From the IMG/VR virus record IMGVR_UViG_3300020477_000140, positions 1 to 23,068 of that record: DNA of 23,068 nucleotides; one strand, written 5' to 3'. The notes below the pieces were generated by a model, which worked only from the letters and a program-made list of their open reading frames with translations, did no database searches and was not told the origin of the DNA. Within the stretch, counting starts at the first letter, position 1. Each line of letters opens with the position of its first letter. Both the position numbers and the translations under genes were made by a program. Below, piece after piece: positions 8,272-16,842 of the stretch. Source of the stretch: a virus.

Positions 8272-8631
8272 ATGGCATTAACACAAAATAAACGAACAGC
8301 AAGTGCTTCAGCGGGGGCCGTTTCTGCACCTGATAAAAATATAGCTGGTTCAAGTACCAGTTCCAGCACACTTCTCTATACAGTACCCGCTGGCAGAAAA
8401 GCGGAAGTGTATATTGGTCATGAATACACTTACTCAAATGCGTATGATTATTATTTAGACATCGATGTTGGGGGTACTTACATACAGGTAATGGGGGGGT
8501 TATCACGACAGTCTTATACTTATCGTTCTTTAACTACTCCTCTAATCACACTACACGCTGGCACACGAATTTTAACTCGCAGTTCAAACTCAGGAAATGC
8601 GTACTTTTTGGGAGTTGAGAAAGATGCGTAA
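8272..8631 (+). CDS. Small beta-rich tail accessory protein
   Basis: A 119-residue protein with alternating strands (TLLYTVPAGRKAEVYIGHEY, YYLDIDVGGTYIQVMGG, LITLHAGTRILTRSSNSGNA). The LYTVPAGRKAEV-like pattern, followed by a high-glycine/serine end, resembles small jelly-roll or beta-sandwich proteins found beside phage tail fibres. AGGAG lies just upstream of ATG 8272. Its stop overlaps the next gene by 8 bases. Function unknown; probably a minor fibre or decoration component. Confidence 0.7.
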   Translation: MALTQNKRTASASAGAVSAPDKNIAGSSTSSSTLLYTVPAGRKAEVYIGHEYTYSNAYDYYLDIDVGGTYIQVMGGLSRQSYTYRSLTTPLITLHAGTRILTRSSNSGNAYFLGVEKDA

Positions 8632-8905
8632 GCTTGTTTTAAACAACATTGAATATGAAGTCGCTGTTCTTGAGCTAAAAGAAAGCGGTGACTCCACTGT
8701 AGTTTTGAGAACCATTGTGGAAGAGGGCGAAACGAGTGAAAAAAAATACCGCATAAATTTGGCCCGCCACAACCCTCTTACGCTGGAAATTTTTAAGAGT
8801 GAAGACGAGCGTATAGATTACACTGTCTCGATGCCTGACAGGTATTGGGATGAATGGTATGAAGACCCTGAGCCATTGCCGCATCCAGAGGGCGGTGAGG
8901 AATAG
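8624..8905 (+). CDS. Small acidic phage protein, unknown function
   Basis: A 93-residue protein beginning MRKLVLNNIEYEVAVLEL and ending in a Pro/Glu/Gly-rich tail (DPEPLPHPEGGEE). I preferred ATG 8624, which has GAGAAAG just upstream and overlaps the previous stop by 8 bases, over an in-frame ATG at 8597 without a site. No recognised domain. It could be a small assembly chaperone for the neighbouring tail proteins, judging only from size, acidity and position. Confidence 0.65.
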   Translation: MRKLVLNNIEYEVAVLELKESGDSTVVLRTIVEEGETSEKKYRINLARHNPLTLEIFKSEDERIDYTVSMPDRYWDEWYEDPEPLPHPEGGEE

Positions 8906-8908
8906 ACT

Positions 8909-9655
8909 ATGATTTCATATGAAGATGCTCTCCGTGCTGGTCCAGATGGTGTTGTTGACACCAGCCCCGGGTCTCTGTTTGATCAATATAAAATACAGCA
9001 AGCTGGCTTTAATGCTAATGTCGGTACTGCTCCGGGCAGTCCCATGCTGACTATGGGTCAGCAATATATGGCGAGTAACCCCGATGTTCAACAAGATGCA
9101 ATTGCTAGAGCTAAGGCAGAAGGTTTAACAGGCGGCGATGCGTTTAGTAATCGCTTAGACGAGATAGCGTTTGAGCATTTTAACGCATATGGAAGATCAG
9201 AAGGAAGATCTGGCTTTGGATATACGGCTCCTAATCCAAATAGTTTCGCGCCATCTCCAACTGACGGTATGCCTTTTACACCGGGGCCGGGATCAGGGTC
9301 AGTGCCGGGCTCAGGTTTTCAAGGTAACGCTAATCAAAATTTCACTGGCACTGGTGCGCCCAATATGCAGGCAGTCAACCAGAGCTACGAAACAGCTCTA
9401 AATAATTTTGGTGGATTATTGTCAAACTATGGCGACTTTTTTGGCGGTTTATTGTCAGGCGCTCAAAACGGAATGAGCGGCAACATGGGTCAAAACTACA
9501 CGGGTTTTTATGCGCCGGGTCAAACGCCTGCAGCTGGTGGTTTTGGATCATTCCCAGCCTACAATTTCGGCGGTTTTAATGCTGGCGGTTCCTGGGGCGG
9601 CAGCTCAGCTCCGTCTGGCGGTAATACTGGACATAGACAACTTTGGACTGTGTAA
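8909..9655 (+). CDS. Gly/Asn-rich virion protein with YxxxNPDV...EGR motif
   Basis: A 248-residue protein. Residues 53-100 contain YMASNPDV and, after a helical stretch, HFNAYGRSEGR. This matches a short module (Y-x-x-x-NPDV ... H-x-x-x-x-G-x-x-EGR) often repeated in large secreted or surface proteins of marine bacteria. Residues about 105-248 are low-complexity Gly/Asn/Phe/Pro (for example GGLLSNYGDFFGGLLSG). GAGGAA precedes the start. Its TAA is directly followed by the next gene's ATG at 9656. It may be a flexible tail or adhesin part; function not established. Confidence 0.7.
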   Translation: MISYEDALRAGPDGVVDTSPGSLFDQYKIQQAGFNANVGTAPGSPMLTMGQQYMASNPDVQQDAIARAKAEGLTGGDAFSNRLDEIAFEHFNAYGRSEGRSGFGYTAPNPNSFAPSPTDGMPFTPGPGSGSVPGSGFQGNANQNFTGTGAPNMQAVNQSYETALNNFGGLLSNYGDFFGGLLSGAQNGMSGNMGQNYTGFYAPGQTPAAGGFGSFPAYNFGGFNAGGSWGGSSAPSGGNTGHRQLWTV

Positions 9656-11749
9656 ATGCCAATAATCGAACTACCAATCAAGCCCGGGATCATCAAAGAT
9701 AACAGCCGGCTGCAGTCAGAGTCACGCTGGATCGACGGCGATAAGATACGATTTCGCAGGGTTGGCGATCGGACTATGCCCGAGGTGATCGGTGGGTATG
9801 AGGATCTGTTCGATGCTGCAACATCTGGATATGTGCGCGGCAAGGCGCGAACAATCCATGTCTACGAAACAAATGACAATGTGCGTCAGGTAGCGGTCGG
9901 CACATCGTCAGATTTATACTGTTATACAGGAGCCCTTCTTTGGCCCATCACTCCGATCAGAAGCAACCAGACTCTGAGCAACGCGATAACAACTACAAGT
10001 GGTTCCGCGACTGTCTCAATAACCTCTACGACTCACGGAGCCACCAGTGGCGACTATGTGCTGTTAGACCAAGCAGCGCCCGTTGGCGGAATCAACCTCG
10101 GCTCAAGTGGCTCATTTACCGATCAAATTACAGCGAGAGCTCAGGCGAAAACCTTAGTTATTGAAAGTGCAGCACACGGTTTATCAACCGGGGATGCTGT
10201 TTCTATTGCAGGTGCTGCCGGGTTTGCCGGCATACCAGCATCTGAGATTAATAGAACGCTGACCGTTTATGTCATCGACGCAGATATGTTCATCGTTGCG
10301 GTCGATACGGCTGCAACAAATGACGCGACAGGCGGTGGCGCAGTGACATGGATTGGACATCGTCAATACGAAGTAACGGTGGTTGATGCAAACACCTATA
10401 CAGTTCAAGCTAAAAACAATGCTACGGCAACGGTGCTTGCCGGGGCTGGCGGTGCGCTAAGAGAAGAATTTCTAATCCCGGTTGGCAATGAAACATCTTT
10501 GTCGGCATCCGGGTATTCGACAGGTGGATACTCAGATGGCTACTATTCAGCCCCGAGCTCAAGCGTTGCGACGACTGCTCGGACATGGACGCTAAGTAAT
10601 CTTGGCGAGACATTGATCGCGAATTATATTAATAGCCCACTTTATCGATGGGATAACAACCCTTCTATAAGAGCTGTATCAATCAGCGCGACGGTTACAG
10701 ATGCACCAATAAAAAATCTTACTCACATGGTGACGCCAGAAAGGTTCCTAGTGGCACTAGGTACAAGCGATCAGCCTAGTGGCACGTTCTCTCCACTAAC
10801 GGTTGCATTTGCCGACCAAGAAAAAGGTCTGACGACTGGCGACTGGACGCCAGACTCTACGAACAGTGCCGGTGATTTCATTCTTGGCGGTACATCTAGA
10901 ATTGTATCTGGATGCGCGATGCCGGGTCTCAATCTAGTCTGGACCTTAAACGAATTGTTCAGCATACAATTTGTTCCAAACTTATCGACAATATTCAGAC
11001 CAACATTGATTGGGTCGGGTTGCGGTCTAGTCGGACAGAACGCATGGGCCCGAGCTGGTGATAGCGGATCAGTTTATTGGCTGTCAACGTCAAAAGAATT
11101 TATGCTCTGGGCCGGCGGTACGCCAACCACAATCAGCTGCCCGGTGAAAGACTTTCTGTTTGATAATTTAGCCGATGGACAAGAAGCGTTGATTCATGCA
11201 GGCACGTTGGACAGCCAGAACGAGATCTACTGGTTCTATCCGACAACTAGTGATGCCGGGGTGACCGAAAACACACGTTATATATGTCTTAATTATGCGC
11301 TGCTCACTTGGACGGTTGGCACTTTTGACATTACAGCATTTGTGGATCGAGGCTTGGAAGAATATCCGATAGCTGCATTTAGTGACGGCACAATGAAGTT
11401 GATGGAAAAAGGCAACACCGCAAACGGCTCAGCTATACCAAGCGTATTTTTAGAGTCAGGTTGGATTGATACGGCTGAGGGCACGACACAAACATTTGTA
11501 AAAAGATATGTTCCAGATTTTGCGCATTTATCCGGCGGTGTAAATGTCAAGATATTGTCGAAAGACTGGCCTCAGGATTCCAATGTCACGACAACCGATC
11601 TCGGCAATATTTCAACATCGACACTCAAAAAAGACTGCCGCATAACAGCTCGGCAGATCGCACTGAGATACGACTGGCAGAGCAACCCTACTGATGGCAG
11701 GCTTGGCCGCATTGAGCTCGATCTTGAAAAAACAAACAGGCTGCGATGA
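9656..11749 (+). CDS. Tail hub/stabilisation protein (P22 gp10-like)
   Basis: A 697-residue protein beginning PIIELPIKPGIIKDNSRLQ, then SRWIDGDKIRFRR and PEVIGGYEDL. This opening (short Pro/hydrophobic strand, then a SxxRWxDxxxxRFRxG-type segment and GG) is the usual start of phage proteins that form the tail hub or tube between neck and fibres in podoviruses. Later sections are beta-rich with repeated Gly/Thr strands, in keeping with a propeller-like fold; two short inserts (about 105-130 and 160-190) contain the THGATSGDYVLL and AHGLSTGDAVSI repeat pair. There is no clear ribosome site, and the start abuts the preceding stop, suggesting coupling. The specific gp10 link is by similarity of opening and order. 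Confidence 0.78.
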   Translation: MPIIELPIKPGIIKDNSRLQSESRWIDGDKIRFRRVGDRTMPEVIGGYEDLFDAATSGYVRGKARTIHVYETNDNVRQVAVGTSSDLYCYTGALLWPITPIRSNQTLSNAITTTSGSATVSITSTTHGATSGDYVLLDQAAPVGGINLGSSGSFTDQITARAQAKTLVIESAAHGLSTGDAVSIAGAAGFAGIPASEINRTLTVYVIDADMFIVAVDTAATNDATGGGAVTWIGHRQYEVTVVDANTYTVQAKNNATATVLAGAGGALREEFLIPVGNETSLSASGYSTGGYSDGYYSAPSSSVATTARTWTLSNLGETLIANYINSPLYRWDNNPSIRAVSISATVTDAPIKNLTHMVTPERFLVALGTSDQPSGTFSPLTVAFADQEKGLTTGDWTPDSTNSAGDFILGGTSRIVSGCAMPGLNLVWTLNELFSIQFVPNLSTIFRPTLIGSGCGLVGQNAWARAGDSGSVYWLSTSKEFMLWAGGTPTTISCPVKDFLFDNLADGQEALIHAGTLDSQNEIYWFYPTTSDAGVTENTRYICLNYALLTWTVGTFDITAFVDRGLEEYPIAAFSDGTMKLMEKGNTANGSAIPSVFLESGWIDTAEGTTQTFVKRYVPDFAHLSGGVNVKILSKDWPQDSNVTTTDLGNISTSTLKKDCRITARQIALRYDWQSNPTDGRLGRIELDLEKTNRLR

Positions 11750-12105
11750 CGAGAGCCTGGGAGAATGCCAAGCCTCTGATAGAGGCGGCTCTTGAGTATC
11801 AGGATACACATAGCATAACAGATGTTGAAAGAGAGCTCGCCAATGACCGGGCTCAATTGTGGTGCGGTGAAAAAAGCGCAATTGTCACACAGATGGAAGA
11901 TTACCCGGCAGGCAAAAAGGTCAGAGTTTGGCTGGCAGGCGGTGAAATGAATGAGCTGCTTGAGATGCTGCCGGATATTGAGGCATGGGCAGAGGGAGCA
12001 GGCTGTTTGTCTGTCGTCATTGCTGGTCGTCACGGATGGGCAAGAGTTTTAAAAGATTACACGCAACCATATGCGTATTTAGAGAGGAAATTAAATCATG
12101 GGTAA
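11746..12105 (+). CDS. Small conserved phage protein, possible GNAT-like fold
   Basis: A 119-residue protein overlapping the hub gene by ATGA (11746-11749). It has two beta segments, KKVRVWLAGGEMNELLEMLP and CLSVVIAGRHGWARVLKDY, and ends YAYLERKLNHG. The GRxGWxRVLKxY....YLxRxL ending recurs in small phage proteins sometimes annotated as acetyltransferase-like. I see no clear acetyl-CoA loop, so an enzymatic role is doubtful. It probably has a structural or assembly role next to the ejection genes. Confidence 0.6.
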   Translation: MTRAWENAKPLIEAALEYQDTHSITDVERELANDRAQLWCGEKSAIVTQMEDYPAGKKVRVWLAGGEMNELLEMLPDIEAWAEGAGCLSVVIAGRHGWARVLKDYTQPYAYLERKLNHG

Positions 12106-13123
12106 AGGTGGTCCAAAGACAGCGGTAAGCACTAGTGATATCCCAGTGAGGTATCAGGACTTTGTCGATAGCAATCTCGGTCTCGCATCCGTATTAGCCA
12201 ACCGGCCTTATCATAGGTTTGAGGGTCCGACCTTGGCAGGCTTTACCCCGGATCAGATTGCTGCGTTTAATCAGGTGCGCGGTATGGACAGGCAACGAAT
12301 GCCGCAGCAGCAAGCAGGTAACGCTGCAACCGCAGCTGCCATAAACTCTATTACAAATCCAGCAACAATGATGGGTAAGTATCAGAATGCTTTTACCGAA
12401 GATGTCATCGATAATCTGACAACGGATCTCAGGCGAGAGCGTGACGCAATGAATACAACCGCCAGATTGCAGTCACCGTTTGGCGGTAGTAGAGCTGCGC
12501 TCGTTGAAGCTGAAAATAATCGTAACTACTTGGATAAATTAGCGAATGCAACCGGGCAGCTGAGGATGCAGAATTTTCAAGATGCAGCACGCCTAGGTCA
12601 GTCTGGTACAGGTCAGCTCATGCAGGGGGCATCGCAATTGACAAACCAGGCAGCCGCTAACCAGCGCATGGGCTTAGAGGCAGCTGGCGCATTGTCAGGT
12701 ATCGGACAGCAGATCCAAGGACTGCAGCAGGCAGCGATGGCTGATAGAGAGAAGCGTTTCTTAGATGAATTAAACTATCCATTACAGGCATTGAACCTGC
12801 GGCAGCAGGCCGTTGGAATGACACCTATGGGCTCTGTTAGTCGAACTCCTATTACTGGGGGCGGCATGGACATAGGTGGACTGTTAAGCGGAGCTGGCGG
12901 TTTAATGAAAGGTATAGCAGCCTTGAGCTGCTGGGTAGCTAGAGAATGTTACGGCCCTGACAATCCTAAATGGATCGATTTTAGGAGCTGGATGTTCAGA
13001 GAAGCACCTGACTGGCTTTTTAATACTTACATGAAATACGGTGAGCGTTTCGCCAAGTTTATAAGTAACAAACCAAAAGTAAAATCTGTAATTCGCTGGC
13101 TAATGGATAAGGCGATCGACTAA
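12098..13123 (+). CDS. Virion protein with C-terminal CWVARE domain
   Basis: A 341-residue protein. Residues 1-~230 are helical and rich in Gln/Ala (GQLRMQNFQDAARLGQ, GIGQQIQGLQQAAMADREK). A glycine-rich linker (GGGMDIGGLLSGAGG) follows. The last ~65 residues form a compact aromatic/basic module starting CWVARECYGPDNPKWIDFRS and containing YMKYGERFAKFISNKP. This module recurs at the ends of phage tail or internal proteins in my memory, with no defined function. GAGAGG precedes ATG 12098, and the gene overlaps the previous one by 8 bases and the next by 1 (TAATG). Confidence 0.72.
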   Translation: MGKGGPKTAVSTSDIPVRYQDFVDSNLGLASVLANRPYHRFEGPTLAGFTPDQIAAFNQVRGMDRQRMPQQQAGNAATAAAINSITNPATMMGKYQNAFTEDVIDNLTTDLRRERDAMNTTARLQSPFGGSRAALVEAENNRNYLDKLANATGQLRMQNFQDAARLGQSGTGQLMQGASQLTNQAAANQRMGLEAAGALSGIGQQIQGLQQAAMADREKRFLDELNYPLQALNLRQQAVGMTPMGSVSRTPITGGGMDIGGLLSGAGGLMKGIAALSCWVARECYGPDNPKWIDFRSWMFREAPDWLFNTYMKYGERFAKFISNKPKVKSVIRWLMDKAID

Positions 13124-14553
13124 TGGCTGTACCACAATCACTTTTACAAAACCTCGTAGCAAACGCTCAGCTGCAGCAGCAAGAATCGCTGCGGTCCCGA
13201 AAGATGCGAGAGCTCGCTCAGGCTGCACCAAGAGGTCAGGCTGCTCGAATTGCTGCGCCTAGACCAATTGTCCAGCCGCCTAGTAGAGGCATGGGTCAGG
13301 GGCTCAGCGCACTAGGTAAAGCACTTGGCGATATTGGTCAGATGAAAAAAGAACGTGCGGCTAAGGATGCTTTATCTGCGCTATACGCACCGCCGCCAAT
13401 GAGCGAAGAAGATCTCATGGAAGGAGTCGAACCATCTGCTCCACAAGTAACCTCGACAATGTTGCAACGTGTTCTTGCACAACATCCCGGCACAACGGTG
13501 GCTAAGCAAGGAATGGACATGGTCAACTTGTTGGCGAGACAGGAACAGAATGAGTTTATGAATGAATTGCGCCGAGATGAGTTAGCTGCCCGAGAAGCGC
13601 AAGATTTAAGGCAGATAGAAGCAAATAAAGAGCTGAAAAGAATGCAGCTCGATTATGAGGGTAGAAAACGATTTAAACCGGCTGGCCCCCTTGATTACAG
13701 AGAGCAAGGTATTGACCCAAGAGATTACCGACTTTCTATGAACAAGTTTGGCGAATCAAAAATACAATACATGCCTTCGTATGAGCGCAGAGCTCAGTTG
13801 AAACAATTAGGCGTTCCTAGACCAGAGCCAAGATTTGAAGATGCGTTTTCTAAAAAAATGGGAACAGTTGGAGCTGACTACATAGTAGAAACTAGAAAAG
13901 GCGGTAACGCAGCTAGAACAACACTTTCTAACAATAGAAGAATAATAAACCTTCTAGATCAGGGTTTTACACCCGGAATGCTGGCTCAAACTAATATGAC
14001 TGTAGGCAAATTTGCCCGGTTGATTAATGCGCCAGAATCGTTACTAAAAAAACTTGGCATTATGGATATGGACCAAATTGCTAAAGGCGAAACATTTGCG
14101 AATATTGCAGCTGGGTTTGTTTTCGATGCATTGCAGAACTTTACTGGTGCTATTTCAGAGGGTGAACGAGAATACGTCGAAAGCGTTGTACCAACATTAG
14201 CAATGACCCCGGGCGGCATAAGAGCAATTGTAAAAATCAAAAGTGCAATTGCCAAAAGAGCGATACTTAAAGAAAAAATGTTAGCGGAGTGGCAACAGAA
14301 AAGATTTATAGAAGGAAAACCACCTTCGCCAGAAACAAGAAATGCAGCTGGTCAAACTTTTGATGATTTTTATAAGCAAGAGATAGACAGGATGGGCAAT
14401 GTAATTAGCGACGACCTTAGAAAAGAAATAGATGCAGCATCTCGCGCAACTCCAACTGACATGAAATTTGAGCAAGTTACCATTGGAGAGGGTGAGAACC
14501 AAAAAACTTACCAAATTATTGGCGGCAGACCTTTTGAGGTGGGTGAAAACTGA
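13123..14553 (+). CDS. Putative internal/DNA-ejection protein 1
   Basis: A 476-residue helical protein with charged coiled-coil stretches (residues about 135-190: ARQEQNEFMNELRRDELAAR). A helical domain at about 245-400 includes LQNFTGAISEGEREYVESVV then PTLAMTPGGIRAIV. The GAISxxEREYxxxxxPxLxxTPxG pattern is one I associate with podovirus ejection proteins. It overlaps its neighbours by 1 base at each end (TAATG, TGATG). It is the first of three successive long genes between tail hub and lysis genes, matching the place of P22 gp7/gp20/gp16. Confidence 0.68.
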   Translation: MAVPQSLLQNLVANAQLQQQESLRSRKMRELAQAAPRGQAARIAAPRPIVQPPSRGMGQGLSALGKALGDIGQMKKERAAKDALSALYAPPPMSEEDLMEGVEPSAPQVTSTMLQRVLAQHPGTTVAKQGMDMVNLLARQEQNEFMNELRRDELAAREAQDLRQIEANKELKRMQLDYEGRKRFKPAGPLDYREQGIDPRDYRLSMNKFGESKIQYMPSYERRAQLKQLGVPRPEPRFEDAFSKKMGTVGADYIVETRKGGNAARTTLSNNRRIINLLDQGFTPGMLAQTNMTVGKFARLINAPESLLKKLGIMDMDQIAKGETFANIAAGFVFDALQNFTGAISEGEREYVESVVPTLAMTPGGIRAIVKIKSAIAKRAILKEKMLAEWQQKRFIEGKPPSPETRNAAGQTFDDFYKQEIDRMGNVISDDLRKEIDAASRATPTDMKFEQVTIGEGENQKTYQIIGGRPFEVGEN

Positions 14554-16838
14554 TGAAAGAAGTAACTGACCCAGAAACACTAAAAAAAATCCAAGCGGCT
14601 CGAACTGGCGGTGGTCAAACGAGGACGGCTGTAACAGACCCAAAGATAATTGCACAAATAGAAGCAAAGAGAAAAGGTGGATCGGTTGCTGACCTGCCGT
14701 CCCTTGGCGCATCTCTCGAAAAAGCCGCAAGAGATGTCAGAGGTTTGGTTGGCGATGCAGCTGAGTACATCGAAAAATCATGGACCGGCGAAGGACGTTA
14801 CGATCCTGCGATTGCTGAGTCAGGTGAACTAGGCGACAACTTGGAAGGAACAACGCTTGGTCAGTCAGCAAGAATAGCTGGCGCATATGCTTTGACTCCA
14901 GATCCGTTTGCCATTGCAGATATTGCAGAAAAAACACTACCCGGTGCAAAAGTAAGCATCGATAAATTTAAAAACCCAGTCATTGAGTGGAATGGAAATA
15001 AATACTACATCAACCGACCCGGGGCGTCATCTTCAGACGCTGCGAAATTTGTAGCTGACCTTGCTCAATTTTACCCTGCCGCCAAAATAGCATCTACGTT
15101 TGCAGGATTGTTTGCGAGGATGGGCATATCGATACCGTTATTTGCTGGAACTTCAGTCACGCAGGATTTAGCAGCTGGACAACTTGGAAGCGAACAGGGC
15201 GTCGATATCGAACGAGCAGGCATGGCAGGTCTTGGCGGTATGTTCGGCGAAGTGCTTGCGCCAGTCGTATTGAGAGGCTGGCGAGCTCTGTTTGGCAATC
15301 GCAGATTTTACCGTAATGGTAGACTGACTCCTGAGGGTGAGGCCGCAGCTCGTCAGGCTAACTTGAACCCGGATGATTTAGGTGCAGCTGAAGCGCAGGT
15401 TTTTGGGGCCAACTTACGCTATGCGTCAGATCGCTATAGTCAAGAAGCACCAAGCGTTGCAGCTGGCATGACGCAAGCAGGTGAATTTAACGTGCCATTA
15501 TCAAGAGGTCAGAGAACACAAGACCCGGCTCAATTGAACCGCGAAAGTTTGGCGCTGCAAGGTGCAACGACTAACAAAGCACAACAAGCGATGCGGGATG
15601 CAGACGCTTTGCAACAACAAAACTTAGCAAGGGCAGCTGATGATATAGCTGACGAATTGAATATCGAAGCTAGAATGGGCGGCACAAGGGGCGCAGCTGA
15701 AGCATTACAGAAAAGGGTACAGCAAGCGGCTGAGTCGGCAAGGAAAGAAGGAAGTGATGCATTTCAAGCAGTTCAAATAGCTGATCAACCTACGTTCCAA
15801 GGACAGTCTGTCATCGATATGCGGAATCAAATGACTAAAAAATTCCGCGAAGAGTTTAGTTTTAGTTATGACCCTAAATTACAGCCAAGGGTTGCTAATT
15901 TAATTAATGCGTTGCAAAGGTTTTCGCCAAAGATTGTTAAGCGCAGAAAAACTCCATTCTTCTTGCCAGAGCTCGAACGGTTTAGAAGAATTATGAACAA
16001 GCAGATTGATGGCGCAACCGGGCAAGAACAAACCATGCTGATTTCGTTAAGAAACGATTTTGACAGCTGGATGGACAGTGCTATCGAAAAGTCTATGGTC
16101 GAGGGCGATACAGAGGTTATTAACCAGCTAAAACGTGCTAGAGGTCTATGGGCTAATTACCGCCAAAAGTTTGGTGTTACTAGCAGTGGTGATGCAGGTG
16201 GAAAATTTATACAAAAGTTGCTTGATCCTAGAACTACGCCTGAGGAAGTTGCAAAAGGATTATTCGGGCTGACGAGAATATACCCAAGTAACTCTTCTAG
16301 AGTTATAGCGAAGCTGCAAGAAGCACTTGGCGATCAAGGTATGGCAGAGGTTCGCGAGATGGGCTGGACGACGATTGTTGACAAAGCAATCACTGACAGT
16401 GTGCAGGGCGGCAGTAGAAGGATGAGTCCACAGAAGTTTGTTACAGCGTTTAAAAAAGCACTGAAAGAAAATCTAACGGCACTTAAACTATTGTACACAC
16501 CTGACGAGCTGGCAAAGATGCGCAGGTTTGCAGGTCTTGCAGAACGTGCGATACGGCCTACAACTAACCCTTCGGGAACAGCCGCTGGTTTAAGCACGAT
16601 CGTAAGAGATTTTGCAAAACAATATTTCACAGTGCTCGGTTTTACGCACGGACTAGGGACTGGAATAGCAACAAGGGTTGGATTGGACGCAGCTGGGAAA
16701 GTTGTTGGCGCTAGGCAGGCTAGACAAATGTTGAACCCAAGAGATCCTCGGGGCCGTCTCCCACTTGTTCCAGCTGCTCTTGGCGGTGGTGGAAGTGGTG
16801 CAGAGAGCAACCGGCCTGAGCCGCCAATAGCGAGGTGA
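14553..16838 (+). CDS. Putative internal/DNA-ejection protein 2
   Basis: A 761-residue protein. It opens with a tandem motif, VTDPETLKKIQAARTGG then VTDPKIIAQIEAKRKGG (residues 4-50), a short repeat seen at the start of phage virion proteins. Residues about 165-215 are hydrophobic and small-residue rich (FAGLFARMGISIPLFAGTSV), a possible membrane-active segment. Residues about 290-480 form long helices with Gln/Ala/Arg. No enzymatic motif such as a transglycosylase catalytic Glu was recognised. It is probably carried in the virion and delivered to the cell during DNA entry; this is inferred from order, length and composition. Confidence 0.68.
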   Translation: MKEVTDPETLKKIQAARTGGGQTRTAVTDPKIIAQIEAKRKGGSVADLPSLGASLEKAARDVRGLVGDAAEYIEKSWTGEGRYDPAIAESGELGDNLEGTTLGQSARIAGAYALTPDPFAIADIAEKTLPGAKVSIDKFKNPVIEWNGNKYYINRPGASSSDAAKFVADLAQFYPAAKIASTFAGLFARMGISIPLFAGTSVTQDLAAGQLGSEQGVDIERAGMAGLGGMFGEVLAPVVLRGWRALFGNRRFYRNGRLTPEGEAAARQANLNPDDLGAAEAQVFGANLRYASDRYSQEAPSVAAGMTQAGEFNVPLSRGQRTQDPAQLNRESLALQGATTNKAQQAMRDADALQQQNLARAADDIADELNIEARMGGTRGAAEALQKRVQQAAESARKEGSDAFQAVQIADQPTFQGQSVIDMRNQMTKKFREEFSFSYDPKLQPRVANLINALQRFSPKIVKRRKTPFFLPELERFRRIMNKQIDGATGQEQTMLISLRNDFDSWMDSAIEKSMVEGDTEVINQLKRARGLWANYRQKFGVTSSGDAGGKFIQKLLDPRTTPEEVAKGLFGLTRIYPSNSSRVIAKLQEALGDQGMAEVREMGWTTIVDKAITDSVQGGSRRMSPQKFVTAFKKALKENLTALKLLYTPDELAKMRRFAGLAERAIRPTTNPSGTAAGLSTIVRDFAKQYFTVLGFTHGLGTGIATRVGLDAAGKVVGARQARQMLNPRDPRGRLPLVPAALGGGGSGAESNRPEPPIAR

Positions 16839-16842
16839 TGTA

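Noticed and set aside
8126-8506. A 126-codon - strand open frame opposite the small tail genes.
   Set aside because: It spans the junction of two well-formed + strand genes with good ribosome sites and has His/Tyr/Cys-rich shadow composition.
11572-12033. A 153-codon - strand open frame opposite the tail hub and following gene.
   Set aside because: Its translation is rich in Cys, Ser and Leu without domain-like pattern, it has no ribosome site, and both + strand genes over it are well formed.
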